41,195 nucleotides of DNA from Microbacterium sp. (GCF_031179285.1 NZ_JAPSHY010000028.1:1-41195); one strand, 5' to 3'. Counted from the stretch's first letter, positions 30,310 to 37,920 are shown. Translations and numbers: made by a program. Notes: generated by a model not told the origin, from the letters alone.

Positions 30310-31473
30310 TCAACGCGCGATCGATGCACTCCTGCTGCGTGCCACGAGCCGACCGATCAGCGGCGCGACCACGGCGAACACCGCCGTGAGCAGCGCGACG
30401 CCGACCATCGCGCCGCGTAGCCCCACCCATCCCGCGAGCGCACCGACGTAGACCGGCCCGAACACGAAGCCGAGGTACGCCGTGGTGCCGATCGTCGACG
30501 TCGCCCTGCCGCGACGGTCGTCAGGCACGCCTCGGAGCGACGTGCTCAGAAGAGTGGGAAAGAGCACGGACGTCCCGATCGCCGAGAGCGCGAGGCCCGC
30601 GAGCGCGACGAGGATGCTGGGAGCGACGGCGACCACGAGGGTGCCCGCCGACGCGACCGCAGCGCCACCGATGAGCAGTGCCCGGTCGGGGATGCGGTTC
30701 GACGCACCGGCTGCGAACCGCGCGAGCGCGGCGGCAGCGGCGAAGGTGGCGGGAGCGAGGGAGGCGATACCGACCCCGGCGAGCAGTTCGTCCTCGAGGA
30801 AGATCGCGCCCCAGCTCTGGTGCGCGTTCTCGGCGGCGAACCCGAGCGCGCCGACGAGCCCGACGATGATGAACGGCCATGCCAGGCGCAGGTCGCCGAG
30901 CCCGATCGGCGAGACCGGGGTAGCGGTGACCGGGCGGCCGTCGCTGCGAACGAGGATGGCCACGCCGGCGGCCGCGATGAGGACCCCGGCCACGGCGAAG
31001 ACGATGAGGGCGCTGTGGCCGGCGGCGCGGAGCGCCCCGACCCCCAGGCTCGACACGACCACGAACGACGAGAACACGGCGTGACCGAGCGTGATCACCC
31101 GGCGCCTCGACCGTGCCTCGCCGAGGGCCGCGAGCGCGTTGGCTGCGACATCCGACGCGCCCGACGTCGCGCCGACGAGCAGCATCCCGATGACGACCGA
31201 GAACACGTCCCGCGCCTGCCAGGCGAGCAAAATGCCGGAGGCCGCCAGGGCGACGAGGAACACGCCGGTGATGCGCACACCGAAGCGGTCGACGGCCCGG
31301 CCCGTGAAGAGCATCGCGGGAAGTGCCCCGGCTCCCACGCAGAGAAGGGCACCGCCCAGCTGCGCGTCGGTCAGTGCCGCCGCGTCGCGGAGGGCAGGCA
31401 AGGCGGCACCCCACGTGCCCCAGAAGATGCCGAAGGCGGCGAAGGCGAAGTACGGACCGAACGGGAAGCGCAT
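30310..31473 (-). CDS. MFS transporter, LacI-controlled
   Basis: A 387-residue permease: FPFGPYFAFAAFGIFWGTWG begins helix 1, FTGRAVDRFGVRITGVFLVA is the motif-A loop, and the remaining helices alternate with short loops as in MFS_1 sugar or drug exporters (similar to the fucose/inner-membrane-like type with a long cytoplasmic central segment near residue 180). The start codon at 31473 lies 31 bp from the LacI start, and the operator (31475-31490) fills the gap. There is no Shine-Dalgarno sequence, so it may be leaderless. The divergent LacI probably represses it. Cargo unknown. Confidence 0.88.
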   Translation of the reverse strand: MRFPFGPYFAFAAFGIFWGTWGAALPALRDAAALTDAQLGGALLCVGAGALPAMLFTGRAVDRFGVRITGVFLVALAASGILLAWQARDVFSVVIGMLLVGATSGASDVAANALAALGEARSRRRVITLGHAVFSSFVVVSSLGVGALRAAGHSALIVFAVAGVLIAAAGVAILVRSDGRPVTATPVSPIGLGDLRLAWPFIIVGLVGALGFAAENAHQSWGAIFLEDELLAGVGIASLAPATFAAAAALARFAAGASNRIPDRALLIGGAAVASAGTLVVAVAPSILVALAGLALSAIGTSVLFPTLLSTSLRGVPDDRRGRATSTIGTTAYLGFVFGPVYVGALAGWVGLRGAMVGVALLTAVFAVVAPLIGRLVARSRSASIAR

Positions 31474-31474
31474 G

Positions 31475-31490
31475 TGTGTAACGATACACA
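31475..31490. promoter_or_regulatory. LacI-type operator in a 31-bp divergent gap
   Basis: TGTGTAACGATACACA has perfect 6-bp arms and a central CG flanked by A, which is the general design of LacI-family operators. It starts 1 bp after the MFS start codon and ends 14 bp before the LacI GTG. A TAGACT -10 box (31493-31498) is 6 nt from the GTG at 31505. One operator would control both genes. Confidence 0.72.
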
Positions 31491-31504
31491 GCTAGACTGA
31501 TCCC

Positions 31505-32500
31505 GTGAACACCAGACGGGTGACGATGCGCGATGTCGCGGCGGAAGCCGGTGTCGCACCCATGACGGTGAGCTACACGTACACGCGCCCTGGCCGCGTC
31601 GCGCCCGCCACGAGGGACCGCGTGCTGGCGGCAGCCGAACGGCTCGGATACACCGGGCCCGATCCCGTGGCCCGATCACTGCGCAGCGGCTCGACCCGCA
31701 ACCTCGGGGTCGTGCTCGGCGAGCACCTCGGGTACGCGTTCGAAGATCCGCAGGCCGCCCGGTTCCTCGCGGGGGTCTCTCGCGTCTGCGTCGACAACCG
31801 GCTCGGTCTCGTCCTCATCCCGAGCACCGGCGATGCCGACGACGTCGAGCGCATCCGTGAGGCCGCCGTCGACGGGTTCGTCCTGTGGACCACCGAGCAG
31901 TCGGATCCGGTACTGGATGCCGTCGCGGCGACCGGTCGGCCGGCGGCGATCCAGGGCGGGCCTGCGGCCCCCGGCATCTATGCCGTCGCCGCCGCCGACC
32001 GCGAGGCGGCTCGCGCGATCGCCCAGCACATGCTGGCGGATGCCGCATCGCCGCTGATCCTCTCGCACCCGTTCGACCGCGAACGGTGGACCGGTGTCGT
32101 GCGCGGGCCCAGCCCCGACGTCCGCTTTCCGGTCACCGCCGTCCGTCTCGCCGGCTACCGCGACGCGGTCGAGCAGGAGAGGAGAGCGTGGGATGCGGTG
32201 CCCGTGGCCGTCGCGTCCCGCAACACCCGCGAGGAGGGGCGCCGGATGCTGGAACTGGCCCTCGAGCAGGGCAAGCCCGATGTCGTCATCGCGATGAGCG
32301 ACCAGCTCGCCGCCGGGGCGCGGGACGCGCTCGGCGCCTCGGTGCGGATCAGTGGCTGGGACGACAGTGAGACCGCTCAGGCCCTCGGCTTCTCCAGCAT
32401 CCGTCAGTCGTTGTACGACCAGGGCGCGGCCTGCGCGACCATCGCCGCCGGCCTCGGCGTTCCGGACGAGCGGCCCGCCTGGTCGCTGGTGCGGCGCTGA
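31505..32500 (+). CDS. LacI-family transcriptional regulator
   Basis: A 331-residue LacI protein. MRDVAAEAGVAPMTVSYTYT is the HTH (note a Tyr-Thr-Tyr turn instead of the common SRVLN), PATRDRVLAAAERLGYTGPD the third helix and hinge, and residues 60-331 the periplasmic-binding-like sensor domain with the usual LGVVLGEHLGYAFEDP and VIAMSDQLAAGA strands. GTG at 31505 with no Shine-Dalgarno sequence, TAGACT 6 nt upstream. Its probable target is the MFS gene across a 31-bp gap, and itself. Confidence 0.93.
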   Translation: MNTRRVTMRDVAAEAGVAPMTVSYTYTRPGRVAPATRDRVLAAAERLGYTGPDPVARSLRSGSTRNLGVVLGEHLGYAFEDPQAARFLAGVSRVCVDNRLGLVLIPSTGDADDVERIREAAVDGFVLWTTEQSDPVLDAVAATGRPAAIQGGPAAPGIYAVAAADREAARAIAQHMLADAASPLILSHPFDRERWTGVVRGPSPDVRFPVTAVRLAGYRDAVEQERRAWDAVPVAVASRNTREEGRRMLELALEQGKPDVVIAMSDQLAAGARDALGASVRISGWDDSETAQALGFSSIRQSLYDQGAACATIAAGLGVPDERPAWSLVRR

Positions 32501-32521
32501 CGTGCCCGGGGTTAAGAAGCT

Positions 32522-32540
32522 TGCGGATCGGGGCTCCGCA
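32522..32540. terminator. Hairpin between LacI and XRE genes
   Basis: TGCGGA (32522-32527) and TCCGCA (32535-32540) form a 6-bp stem with a 7-nt loop in the 48 bp between convergent ends (32500 and 32549). Modest strength. Confidence 0.4.
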
Positions 32541-32548
32541 TACGGCGG

Positions 32549-32761
32549 CTATGCCTCGTCGGGCACCCACCGCAGCAGGTCACCGGGCTGACAGTCCAGG
32601 GCCTCGCACAGTGCGTCGAGCGTCGTGAAGCGCACAGCCTTGGCGCGTCCGTTCTTCAGCACGGCCAGATTGGTCGGAGTGATTCCGATGCGCTCGGCGA
32701 GCTCGCCGACAGCCATCTTCCTGCGAGCGAGCATGACGTCGATGTCGACGATGACCGGCAT
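32549..32761 (-). CDS. XRE-family (Cro/CI-type) small regulator
   Basis: A 70-residue HTH protein: MPVIVDIDVMLARRKMAVGE leads into LAERIGITPTNLAVLKNGRA as the helix-turn-helix, then FTTLDALCEALDCQPGDLLR as the last helices. It is the second gene of a pair with the DUF2975 membrane protein; its ATG is 1 nt after that gene's stop. This pairing is known from Firmicutes (YoaS/YozG type) and other bacteria. It probably autoregulates the pair. No sensor domain is present, so the membrane protein may provide control. Confidence 0.88.
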   Translation of the reverse strand: MPVIVDIDVMLARRKMAVGELAERIGITPTNLAVLKNGRAKAVRFTTLDALCEALDCQPGDLLRWVPDEA

Positions 32762-32762
32762 C

Positions 32763-33248
32763 TCAGACCACCTCGTCGAGCTCCGAGCGCAGCGTCTGCG
32801 CTTCGTGCTCGCGGTCGATCGCCTGGCGAAGGAGCGCCTTCATCACTACGACCAGCAGCGCGATGCCACCGAGTACGAGGGCCGCCCCGCACACGAGCGC
32901 CACGATCCCGGGGGCGATCGAGCCGGGCGCGAGAAGCACAGCGAGCGCGAACGCGAGCACCGCGGCGGCCGCGAACGCGCCGATGATCAGATTCACCCAC
33001 CGGAACGACGACGCCGAGAAGATCGATCCGCGGCGCACCTTGGTCAGCAGCATCCACACGCAGACGGCGAAGAGCTGCATGGTCATCACGCCGAGCACCG
33101 CGATCGTGACGAGCGCGACGCGCCCCCACAGCACCTCGCCCTCGAGATCGATCCAGACCAGCGGCACGATGACCGTCTGCACCACCAGTGATCCGGCGAG
33201 GGCGAGAGCGATCACCACCTGAAGTATGACGATCGTCGACTTTCCCAT
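32763..33248 (-). CDS. DUF2975-family membrane protein
   Basis: A 161-residue protein with four transmembrane helices (about 5-28, 41-64, 84-106 and 112-135) and a charged C-terminal tail (KALLRQAIDREHEAQTLRSE). It is of the DUF2975 type by layout: short cytoplasmic loop KVRRGSIFSASSFRWVNLII between helices 2 and 3 and a downstream XRE gene. The ATG at 33248 has AAAGGA at good distance, better than the ATG at 33263. An ACGAT-rich promoter region (33283-33299) is upstream. Function of the family is unknown. Confidence 0.8.
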   Translation of the reverse strand: MGKSTIVILQVVIALALAGSLVVQTVIVPLVWIDLEGEVLWGRVALVTIAVLGVMTMQLFAVCVWMLLTKVRRGSIFSASSFRWVNLIIGAFAAAAVLAFALAVLLAPGSIAPGIVALVCGAALVLGGIALLVVVMKALLRQAIDREHEAQTLRSELDEVV

Positions 33249-33282
33249 CGCGATTCCTTTCATCGAGAGACAGTAGGAATCT

Positions 33283-33299
33283 ATCGTTAATCGTTCGAT
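33283..33299. promoter_or_regulatory. Shared TCGTTCGA-type site upstream of DUF2975
   Basis: ATCGTTAATCGTTCGAT has the elements ATCGTT and TCGTTCGA, which recur near the PadR gene at 35409-35435. It starts 35 bp upstream of the ATG at 33248. The same protein may bind both, but this is not shown. Confidence 0.4.
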
Positions 33300-33381
33300 T
33301 TGTGAAGGCCTTGAGGTTTCACACCGCCTGTCTCGGCCTGCCCGATCGTTGATCGACGCCTGAGCGGGGGCCGCCCAGTTT

Positions 33382-33426
33382 CAAAGTGCGCGAACCGCTC
33401 GATATCGGCCGAAATGCAGCACTTTG
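33382..33426. repeat. 8-bp inverted repeat in the DUF2975/membrane-protein gap
   Basis: CAAAGTGC (33382-33389) and GCACTTTG (33419-33426) are perfect complements around a 29-nt centre that holds the small dyad CCGATATCGG-like sequence (33400-33409). There is no T-tract. It lies 64-108 bp upstream of the gene at 33490 and may be a dispersed element or operator. Confidence 0.4.
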
Positions 33427-33489
33427 CGCACGTCGAATCGCCAGAGCCGACGCCGGCCGGGTGGGCATTCGTGTGAGAACCTGTCCGCT

Positions 33490-34482
33490 ATGACTTCCGC
33501 CGGACCCACCGCCGCCCGCCGCGACGGGCGACCTCTCCTCAGCCTCACGATCGGCGTGGTCGCCGCACTTCTCGGCCTCATCCCCGGTCTGATCGGTGGC
33601 GGCCGCCTGCCGCTGCAGAACCTCTGGGCGACGCAGACGCTGCCGGAGGACATGCCGTTCGCGCTGCTGCCGGTCAGCCAGTACTACGCGACATCACTGC
33701 TCGCCCTGCTGCTGATCGGCGGCGTGCTGGCGGGGCTCGGCATTCGCTGGGCGAATCGGCGTGTACCCGTTGCCGTCTGGCCCGCTGCCGCCGGCGTCGC
33801 CCTCGTGCACGCCATCGCGATCATGCAGACGTTCGGCGTGCTCGCGCTCGGGCTCGGCCTCGGTTCCGGCGGCGCGCGTGCCGCGTTGTACTTCGGCGGG
33901 ATGCTGGGCGGCACGGTGATCGCGGCTCTTCTCGCGCAGGTCGGTCTGCGACTCACCTCGAGAGCATCCGTCGGGCCGGTCGCCCTCGGTGTCGCGCTCG
34001 CGGCCGTGCCCCTCGTCTCGTGGGTGAGCTACGGCGTCAACGCCGTGACGGGTCCGATCACCCAGCCGCCGCTGCTCGTCGAGCTGGTGCGCTGGCTGCC
34101 GGCGGTGATCGTCGGGCTGGCGCTCGCATGGTGCGGCGTGCAGCCGCTGCGACGCCTCGGCGTGTGGGCGGCGGGCCTGCTCGCGCTCTGGCTGCTGCCC
34201 GCTCTCTTCGTCGCCGCCCAGTACGGGCTGGGAATGCGCGTGCTGCAGGGCGACATCGTCGAGATGGCCGGGGCGAGTGCACAGCTCTTCCCACTGGTGC
34301 TGGCCGAGGGTGGGATGCCGGTGCTCGTCGCGGCGGTCATCGGAGTCGTCGGGGTGGTGGTGCGCGCGGTCGCTTCGCCACAAGCACCAGAGGCTGCGGT
34401 GCAGGCAGGCGCGGGCCCGGCCGCGGGTGCGGCGGACGGGCCCGCTGCGGATGATGTACGAGAAATCAATACCGCAACCTAA
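33490..34482 (+). CDS. Integral membrane protein, unknown function
   Basis: A 330-residue membrane protein with about eight hydrophobic helices: LLSLTIGVVAALLGLIPGLI, the segment QYYATSLLALLLIGGVLAGL, WPAAAGVALVHAIAIMQTFG, then GVALAAVPLVSWVSYG, LVRWLPAVIVGLALAWCGVQ and others, followed by an Ala/Gly-rich C-terminal tail. I do not recognise a named family. It has a 45-residue cytoplasmic tail, and its stop codon overlaps the ArsR operator (34474-34489). Start at 33490 has no clear Shine-Dalgarno sequence; an earlier in-frame ATG at 33424 is unlikely. Confidence 0.7.
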   Translation: MTSAGPTAARRDGRPLLSLTIGVVAALLGLIPGLIGGGRLPLQNLWATQTLPEDMPFALLPVSQYYATSLLALLLIGGVLAGLGIRWANRRVPVAVWPAAAGVALVHAIAIMQTFGVLALGLGLGSGGARAALYFGGMLGGTVIAALLAQVGLRLTSRASVGPVALGVALAAVPLVSWVSYGVNAVTGPITQPPLLVELVRWLPAVIVGLALAWCGVQPLRRLGVWAAGLLALWLLPALFVAAQYGLGMRVLQGDIVEMAGASAQLFPLVLAEGGMPVLVAAVIGVVGVVVRAVASPQAPEAAVQAGAGPAAGAADGPAADDVREINTAT

Positions 34483-34522
34483 GGGTTGCAGTAATACGCC
34501 AATCGTGCAACTCTTGGATTGC
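34474..34522. promoter_or_regulatory. Two ArsR-type dyads upstream of the SRPBCC-ArsR operon
   Basis: GCAACCTAAGGGTTGC (34474-34489) has perfect 6-bp arms; GCAACTCTTGGATTGC (34507-34522) matches 11 of 16 positions. The starts are 33 bp apart, three DNA turns. The first overlaps the stop codon of the upstream gene. Such GCAACC-N4-GGTTGC sites are typical of ArsR proteins that accompany SRPBCC genes. Confidence 0.7.
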
Positions 34523-34574
34523 GATCGATCGATGATCGACGAAACAGACACCCCAATGGCTCGAAGGGAGCATC

Positions 34575-35057
34575 ATGGTGAGCATGACCGAGAACGAGGG
34601 ATCCGTCGTCGACGAGGAGACCTTCTCCGTGCGCCGCACGATTCGCATCGCGGCACCGATCGACAAGGTGTGGCAGGCCGTGACCGAACCCGAGCACATC
34701 TCCCGCTGGTTCGGCCACACGGTGCTCGAGGGAACCGGCGTCGGCGCGACCGGCATGATGACTTTCCCGAACGACGGGTCGGTGCCGCTGCGAGTCGAAG
34801 CGCGGGAAGAGATGCGCCTGATCTCGTACCGCTGGGGCAACGGCGACGCCGCGTCCGAGCGGCCTGAGATCGTCGACGAGGCCACATCGACCGTCTTCAC
34901 GTTCACGCTCGACGAACTCGCCGACGGTACGCAGTTGACGGTCGTCGAGACTGGCTTCGACCGTACATCCGACCCCGCCGCCAACCTCGAGAGCCACCGC
35001 ACCGGCTGGGAGATCGAGCTCGACAAGCTCGTCGCCCTGCTCGAGGGTGACGCATGA
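34575..35057 (+). CDS. SRPBCC (AHSA1/ATPase-activator-like) domain protein
   Basis: A 160-residue single-domain SRPBCC protein. FSVRRTIRIAAPIDKVWQAV and TEPEHISRWFGHTVLEGTG are the N-terminal strand-helix, and TVFTFTLDELADGTQLTVVE with NLESHRTGWEIELDKLVALL is the closing sheet and long helix of the START-like fold that binds hydrophobic ligands. The ATG at 34575 follows GGGAG. Its end overlaps the ArsR start (ATGA), a widespread pairing in which ArsR represses both. Ligand unknown. Confidence 0.92.
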   Translation: MVSMTENEGSVVDEETFSVRRTIRIAAPIDKVWQAVTEPEHISRWFGHTVLEGTGVGATGMMTFPNDGSVPLRVEAREEMRLISYRWGNGDAASERPEIVDEATSTVFTFTLDELADGTQLTVVETGFDRTSDPAANLESHRTGWEIELDKLVALLEGDA

Positions 35058-35371
35058 GCACAGGGACACTGGTTCCGATGTTCGCCGCTCTCGGAGACGA
35101 GACCCGGTGGAGCATCCTCACGGCGCTCGGCGAGGGGGATGCCTCGGCATCCGCCCTCGCCGGGCGCCTGCCGGTCACCCGCCAGGCCATCGCCAAGCAC
35201 CTCGCCATGCTGCAGCAGGTCGGGCTCGTGGAGCCCATCCGGGTCGGGCGAGAGGTGCGCTTTCGCGTGGTCGGGGCTGAACTCAGCGCGACCGCGAAAC
35301 GACTCGACGCCATCGGCCGGGACTGGGATCTCCGCCTCGCTGCGATCAAGGAGATCGCGGAAGGCCTCTGA
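35054..35371 (+). CDS. ArsR-family regulator of the SRPBCC operon
   Basis: A 105-residue winged-helix protein. FAALGDETRWSILTALGEGD is the first helix, SALAGRLPVTRQAIAKHLAM the HTH with recognition helix, and GLVEPIRVGREVRFRVVGAE the wing. The metal-binding Cys of arsenic sensors is absent, so it is of the non-metal SdpR-like type. It overlaps the SRPBCC gene by four bases. Its operators are the dyads at 34474-34522; likely autorepression. Confidence 0.92.
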   Translation: MSTGTLVPMFAALGDETRWSILTALGEGDASASALAGRLPVTRQAIAKHLAMLQQVGLVEPIRVGREVRFRVVGAELSATAKRLDAIGRDWDLRLAAIKEIAEGL

Positions 35372-35408
35372 GGCGTGCCCCTTGGAATTGAGAGCGATTC
35401 TCCAGGTT

Positions 35409-35435
35409 AACGATATATCGTTGACTATCGTTCGA
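35409..35435. promoter_or_regulatory. PadR-type palindrome and TCGTTCGA site upstream of the PadR gene
   Basis: AACGATATATCGTT (35409-35422) is its own reverse complement. Next to it a second ATCGTT (35427-35432) leads into TCGTTCGA (35428-35435), as also seen at 33283-33299. It stands 18-44 bp upstream of the PadR start and probably is the autoregulatory operator. Confidence 0.6.
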
Positions 35436-35452
35436 CACTCTGGGAGGTCATC

Positions 35453-36049
35453 ATGAACAACAACTCGTTCTCTTCGAACCCGTTCGGTGAATCGGGATTC
35501 GGCGGCTTCGGCACCGGAGCCGGCGGCCCGGCATCCGCGATCTTCGACGCCATGGATCAGCTGCGCAAGACCTTCGAGCCGCGCCCCGGAGGCGGCTCGC
35601 GCATGGCGCGCGGTGACGTGCGCTCCGCCGTGCTCTCGCTGCTCGCCGAGAAGCCCATGCACGGCTACCAGATCATCAATGAGATCGCCGAGCGCAGCGG
35701 CGGAACGTGGAAGCCGAGCGCGGGCTCGGTCTACCCCACCCTGCAGCTTCTCGCCGACGAAGGCCTCATCGAGGCGCAGGAGCAGAACGGCCGCAAGACC
35801 TACTCGCTGACCGAGGCGGGCCGGGCTGTCGCCGCCGAGTCGGGAGAGACTCCCGCTCCCTGGGAGTCGACCGCCGGCAAGGACGGCCATCGCGACGCTC
35901 GCTTCAGCGCGCTGCCCAAGGCCGGCGTCGACCTCGCCGCCGCGGCAGCCCAGGTCGGTCGCAGCGGCAGCCCCGAGCAGGTGCAGCAGGCCGTCGAGGT
36001 GCTCGACGAGGCCCGCCGTAAGCTGTACTCGATCCTCGCCCAGGACTGA
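35453..36049 (+). CDS. PadR-family regulator with Gly/Phe-rich N-terminus
   Basis: A 198-residue PadR protein. Residues 1-48 form a low-complexity segment with MNNNSFSSNPFGESGFGGFG, not part of the usual fold. Residues 50-120 are the winged helix: MARGDVRSAVLSLLAEKPMH, GYQIINEIAERSGGTWKPSA, GSVYPTLQLLADEGLIEAQE. The C-terminal helices (about 160-198) dimerise. ATG at 35453 with GGGAGG. The ABC1-kinase gene follows 65 bp later on the same strand. The palindrome at 35409-35422 is the likely operator. Ligand unknown; PadR sensors often respond to phenolics or drugs. Confidence 0.9.
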   Translation: MNNNSFSSNPFGESGFGGFGTGAGGPASAIFDAMDQLRKTFEPRPGGGSRMARGDVRSAVLSLLAEKPMHGYQIINEIAERSGGTWKPSAGSVYPTLQLLADEGLIEAQEQNGRKTYSLTEAGRAVAAESGETPAPWESTAGKDGHRDARFSALPKAGVDLAAAAAQVGRSGSPEQVQQAVEVLDEARRKLYSILAQD

Positions 36050-36114
36050 CGAGTGGGGTGCTTCGGCCGGCTTCCGAGCCGGTCGTCGATGAGGAGCGGC
36101 GAGAGGGTGGCGCG

Positions 36115-37908
36115 ATGACGGATGCCGCGACCGGCGCGCCCGAAAGCCGTCCGATTCCCGGAATGGCGCTCGTGAGCCGTCCGGCTCCGCGGGTCGCGCC
36201 GCAGAAGCCCGTGCACCGCGCGCGCTACCGTCGCATCCTGTCGTTCGCCGCCCGTGAGTTCATCAAGATCTGGTGGTATGAGCTCGTGCTGCCGCGCTTC
36301 GGGCTCACCTCGGTCTCGGAGCGCACGCGCGCCAGGCGGATGCAGCGGTTCGCCCGCCGTTTCCACACGCTCGCCGTGAGCCTCGGCGGGCTCATGATCA
36401 AGGTCGGGCAGTTCATGTCATCGCGACTCGACGTGTTGCCGCCCGAGATCACCGCCGAACTCGAAGGCCTCCAGGACGAGGTGCCCGCCGTCCCCTTCCC
36501 GGCGATCAAGCAGCTCGCCGAGGCCGAACTCGGCATCCCGCTCGAGCGGGCGTATTCGTGGTTCGACGAGACGCCGGTGGCGGCGGCATCCCTCGGGCAG
36601 GCGCACCGCGCCCGTCTCTCCGCACTCGACGCGGCCGACACCGGACTCGAACACGTCGTGGTGAAGGTGCAGCGACCCGGCATCGACGAGATCGTCGCGG
36701 TCGACCTGGCGGCTCTCCGCCGTGTCGCCCAGTGGCTGACGAGGGTGCGCATCGTCGCCGACCGCGTCGATGCGCCAGCCCTCGTCGAGGAGTTCGCTGC
36801 GACGAGCTTCGAGGAGATCGACTACCTGCACGAAGCCGCGAGCGCCGAGCGGTTCCGCGAGAACTTCGCCGACGACCCTCGCGTCGACACCCCCGAGATC
36901 GTCTGGGAGCGATCGACTCGCCGGGTTCTCACCCTGTCGGATGTCACCGCGATCAAGATCAACGACACCGGCGCGCTCCGTGCCGCCGGGATCGACCCCT
37001 CCGAGGTCGCCGACGTGTTCGCCGAGGTGATGTTCGATCAGGTCTTCACCCACAGCTTCGTGCACGCCGACCCGCATCCGGGGAACATCTTCGTCACCCC
37101 TCGTCCCTCGGCCGGATGGGAAGGCGACGAGCCGGGCGCACCGCAGCGGAACTTCCGGCTCACCTTCATCGATTTCGGGATGATGGCCGAGGTGCCGGAC
37201 AACCTCCGCGACGGTCTGCGGACACTCCTCATCGCGGTCGCCGGCCGTGACAGCCGAGGGCTCGTGGCCGCAGCGCAGGAGATCGGGGTCCTGCTGCCGT
37301 CGGCCGACACCGCCGAGCTCGAGCGCGCTCTCACCGCCCTCTTCGCCCGCTTCGGCGGCATGGGATTCGCCGAGCTGAGCAAAGTCGACCCGAGGGAGTT
37401 CCGCGACTTCGCCGAGGAGTTCGGCGACATGGTGCGATCACTGCCCCTGCAGCTGCCCGAGAACATGCTTCTCCTCATCCGCGCCGTCTCGCTGACCTCG
37501 GGCATGTGCAGCGGCCTCGACCCCGCTTTCAACGTGTGGGACGCCGCCGAGCCGTACGCCGCTCGGCTGCTGCGCGACGAGAGCGGCAATCTCCTGCAGG
37601 CTTTCGCGAATCAGGCGATGGGGACGGCCGCGACCACCATGCGACTGCCGCAGCGCATCGACGACGTCATCACGCGGATCGAAGACGGATCGGTGACGTT
37701 CGACACCTCGCGGCTCGAGCGTCGCCTCGACCGGCTCGAGGGGATCGCCCGCCGCATCGCCTCGGGTGTGCTGTTCGCGGCGATGCTCATCGGCGGCGCG
37801 CTGCTCGTGGCGCCGCTGCCGCCGCTGGGCATCACGCTGATCTGCGTCTCGGCGTTGCCGCTGCTGCATTCGCTGTTCGCAGGGGTCGGGCGGCGAGGAC
37901 CCCGCTAG
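36115..37908 (+). CDS. ABC1/UbiB-type kinase-like protein
   Basis: A 597-residue protein of the ABC1/ADCK/UbiB family. GGLMIKVGQFMSSRLDVLPP holds the KxGQ motif, VAAASLGQAHRARL the A-rich loop, VVVKVQRPGIDE the Lys of the N-lobe, FVHADPHPGNIFV the catalytic loop and FIDFGMMAEV the metal-binding DFG. Two membrane helices close the C-terminus (GVLFAAMLIGGALLVAPLPP and PLGITLICVSALPLLHSLFA). In ubiquinone or menaquinone organisms UbiB-like proteins act as ATPases that help quinone synthesis. The ATG at 36115 follows GAGAGGGTGG. It is downstream of a PadR gene, an unusual regulator for this family. Confidence 0.9.
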   Translation: MTDAATGAPESRPIPGMALVSRPAPRVAPQKPVHRARYRRILSFAAREFIKIWWYELVLPRFGLTSVSERTRARRMQRFARRFHTLAVSLGGLMIKVGQFMSSRLDVLPPEITAELEGLQDEVPAVPFPAIKQLAEAELGIPLERAYSWFDETPVAAASLGQAHRARLSALDAADTGLEHVVVKVQRPGIDEIVAVDLAALRRVAQWLTRVRIVADRVDAPALVEEFAATSFEEIDYLHEAASAERFRENFADDPRVDTPEIVWERSTRRVLTLSDVTAIKINDTGALRAAGIDPSEVADVFAEVMFDQVFTHSFVHADPHPGNIFVTPRPSAGWEGDEPGAPQRNFRLTFIDFGMMAEVPDNLRDGLRTLLIAVAGRDSRGLVAAAQEIGVLLPSADTAELERALTALFARFGGMGFAELSKVDPREFRDFAEEFGDMVRSLPLQLPENMLLLIRAVSLTSGMCSGLDPAFNVWDAAEPYAARLLRDESGNLLQAFANQAMGTAATTMRLPQRIDDVITRIEDGSVTFDTSRLERRLDRLEGIARRIASGVLFAAMLIGGALLVAPLPPLGITLICVSALPLLHSLFAGVGRRGPR

Positions 37909-37920
37909 CGGCGAGGACCC
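37891..37920. repeat. Two 12-bp direct repeats across the ABC1-kinase stop codon
   Basis: CGGCGAGGACCC occurs at 37891-37902 and 37909-37920, 18 bp apart, with the stop codon (37906-37908) between. A short duplication by slippage is the simplest view. Confidence 0.5.
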
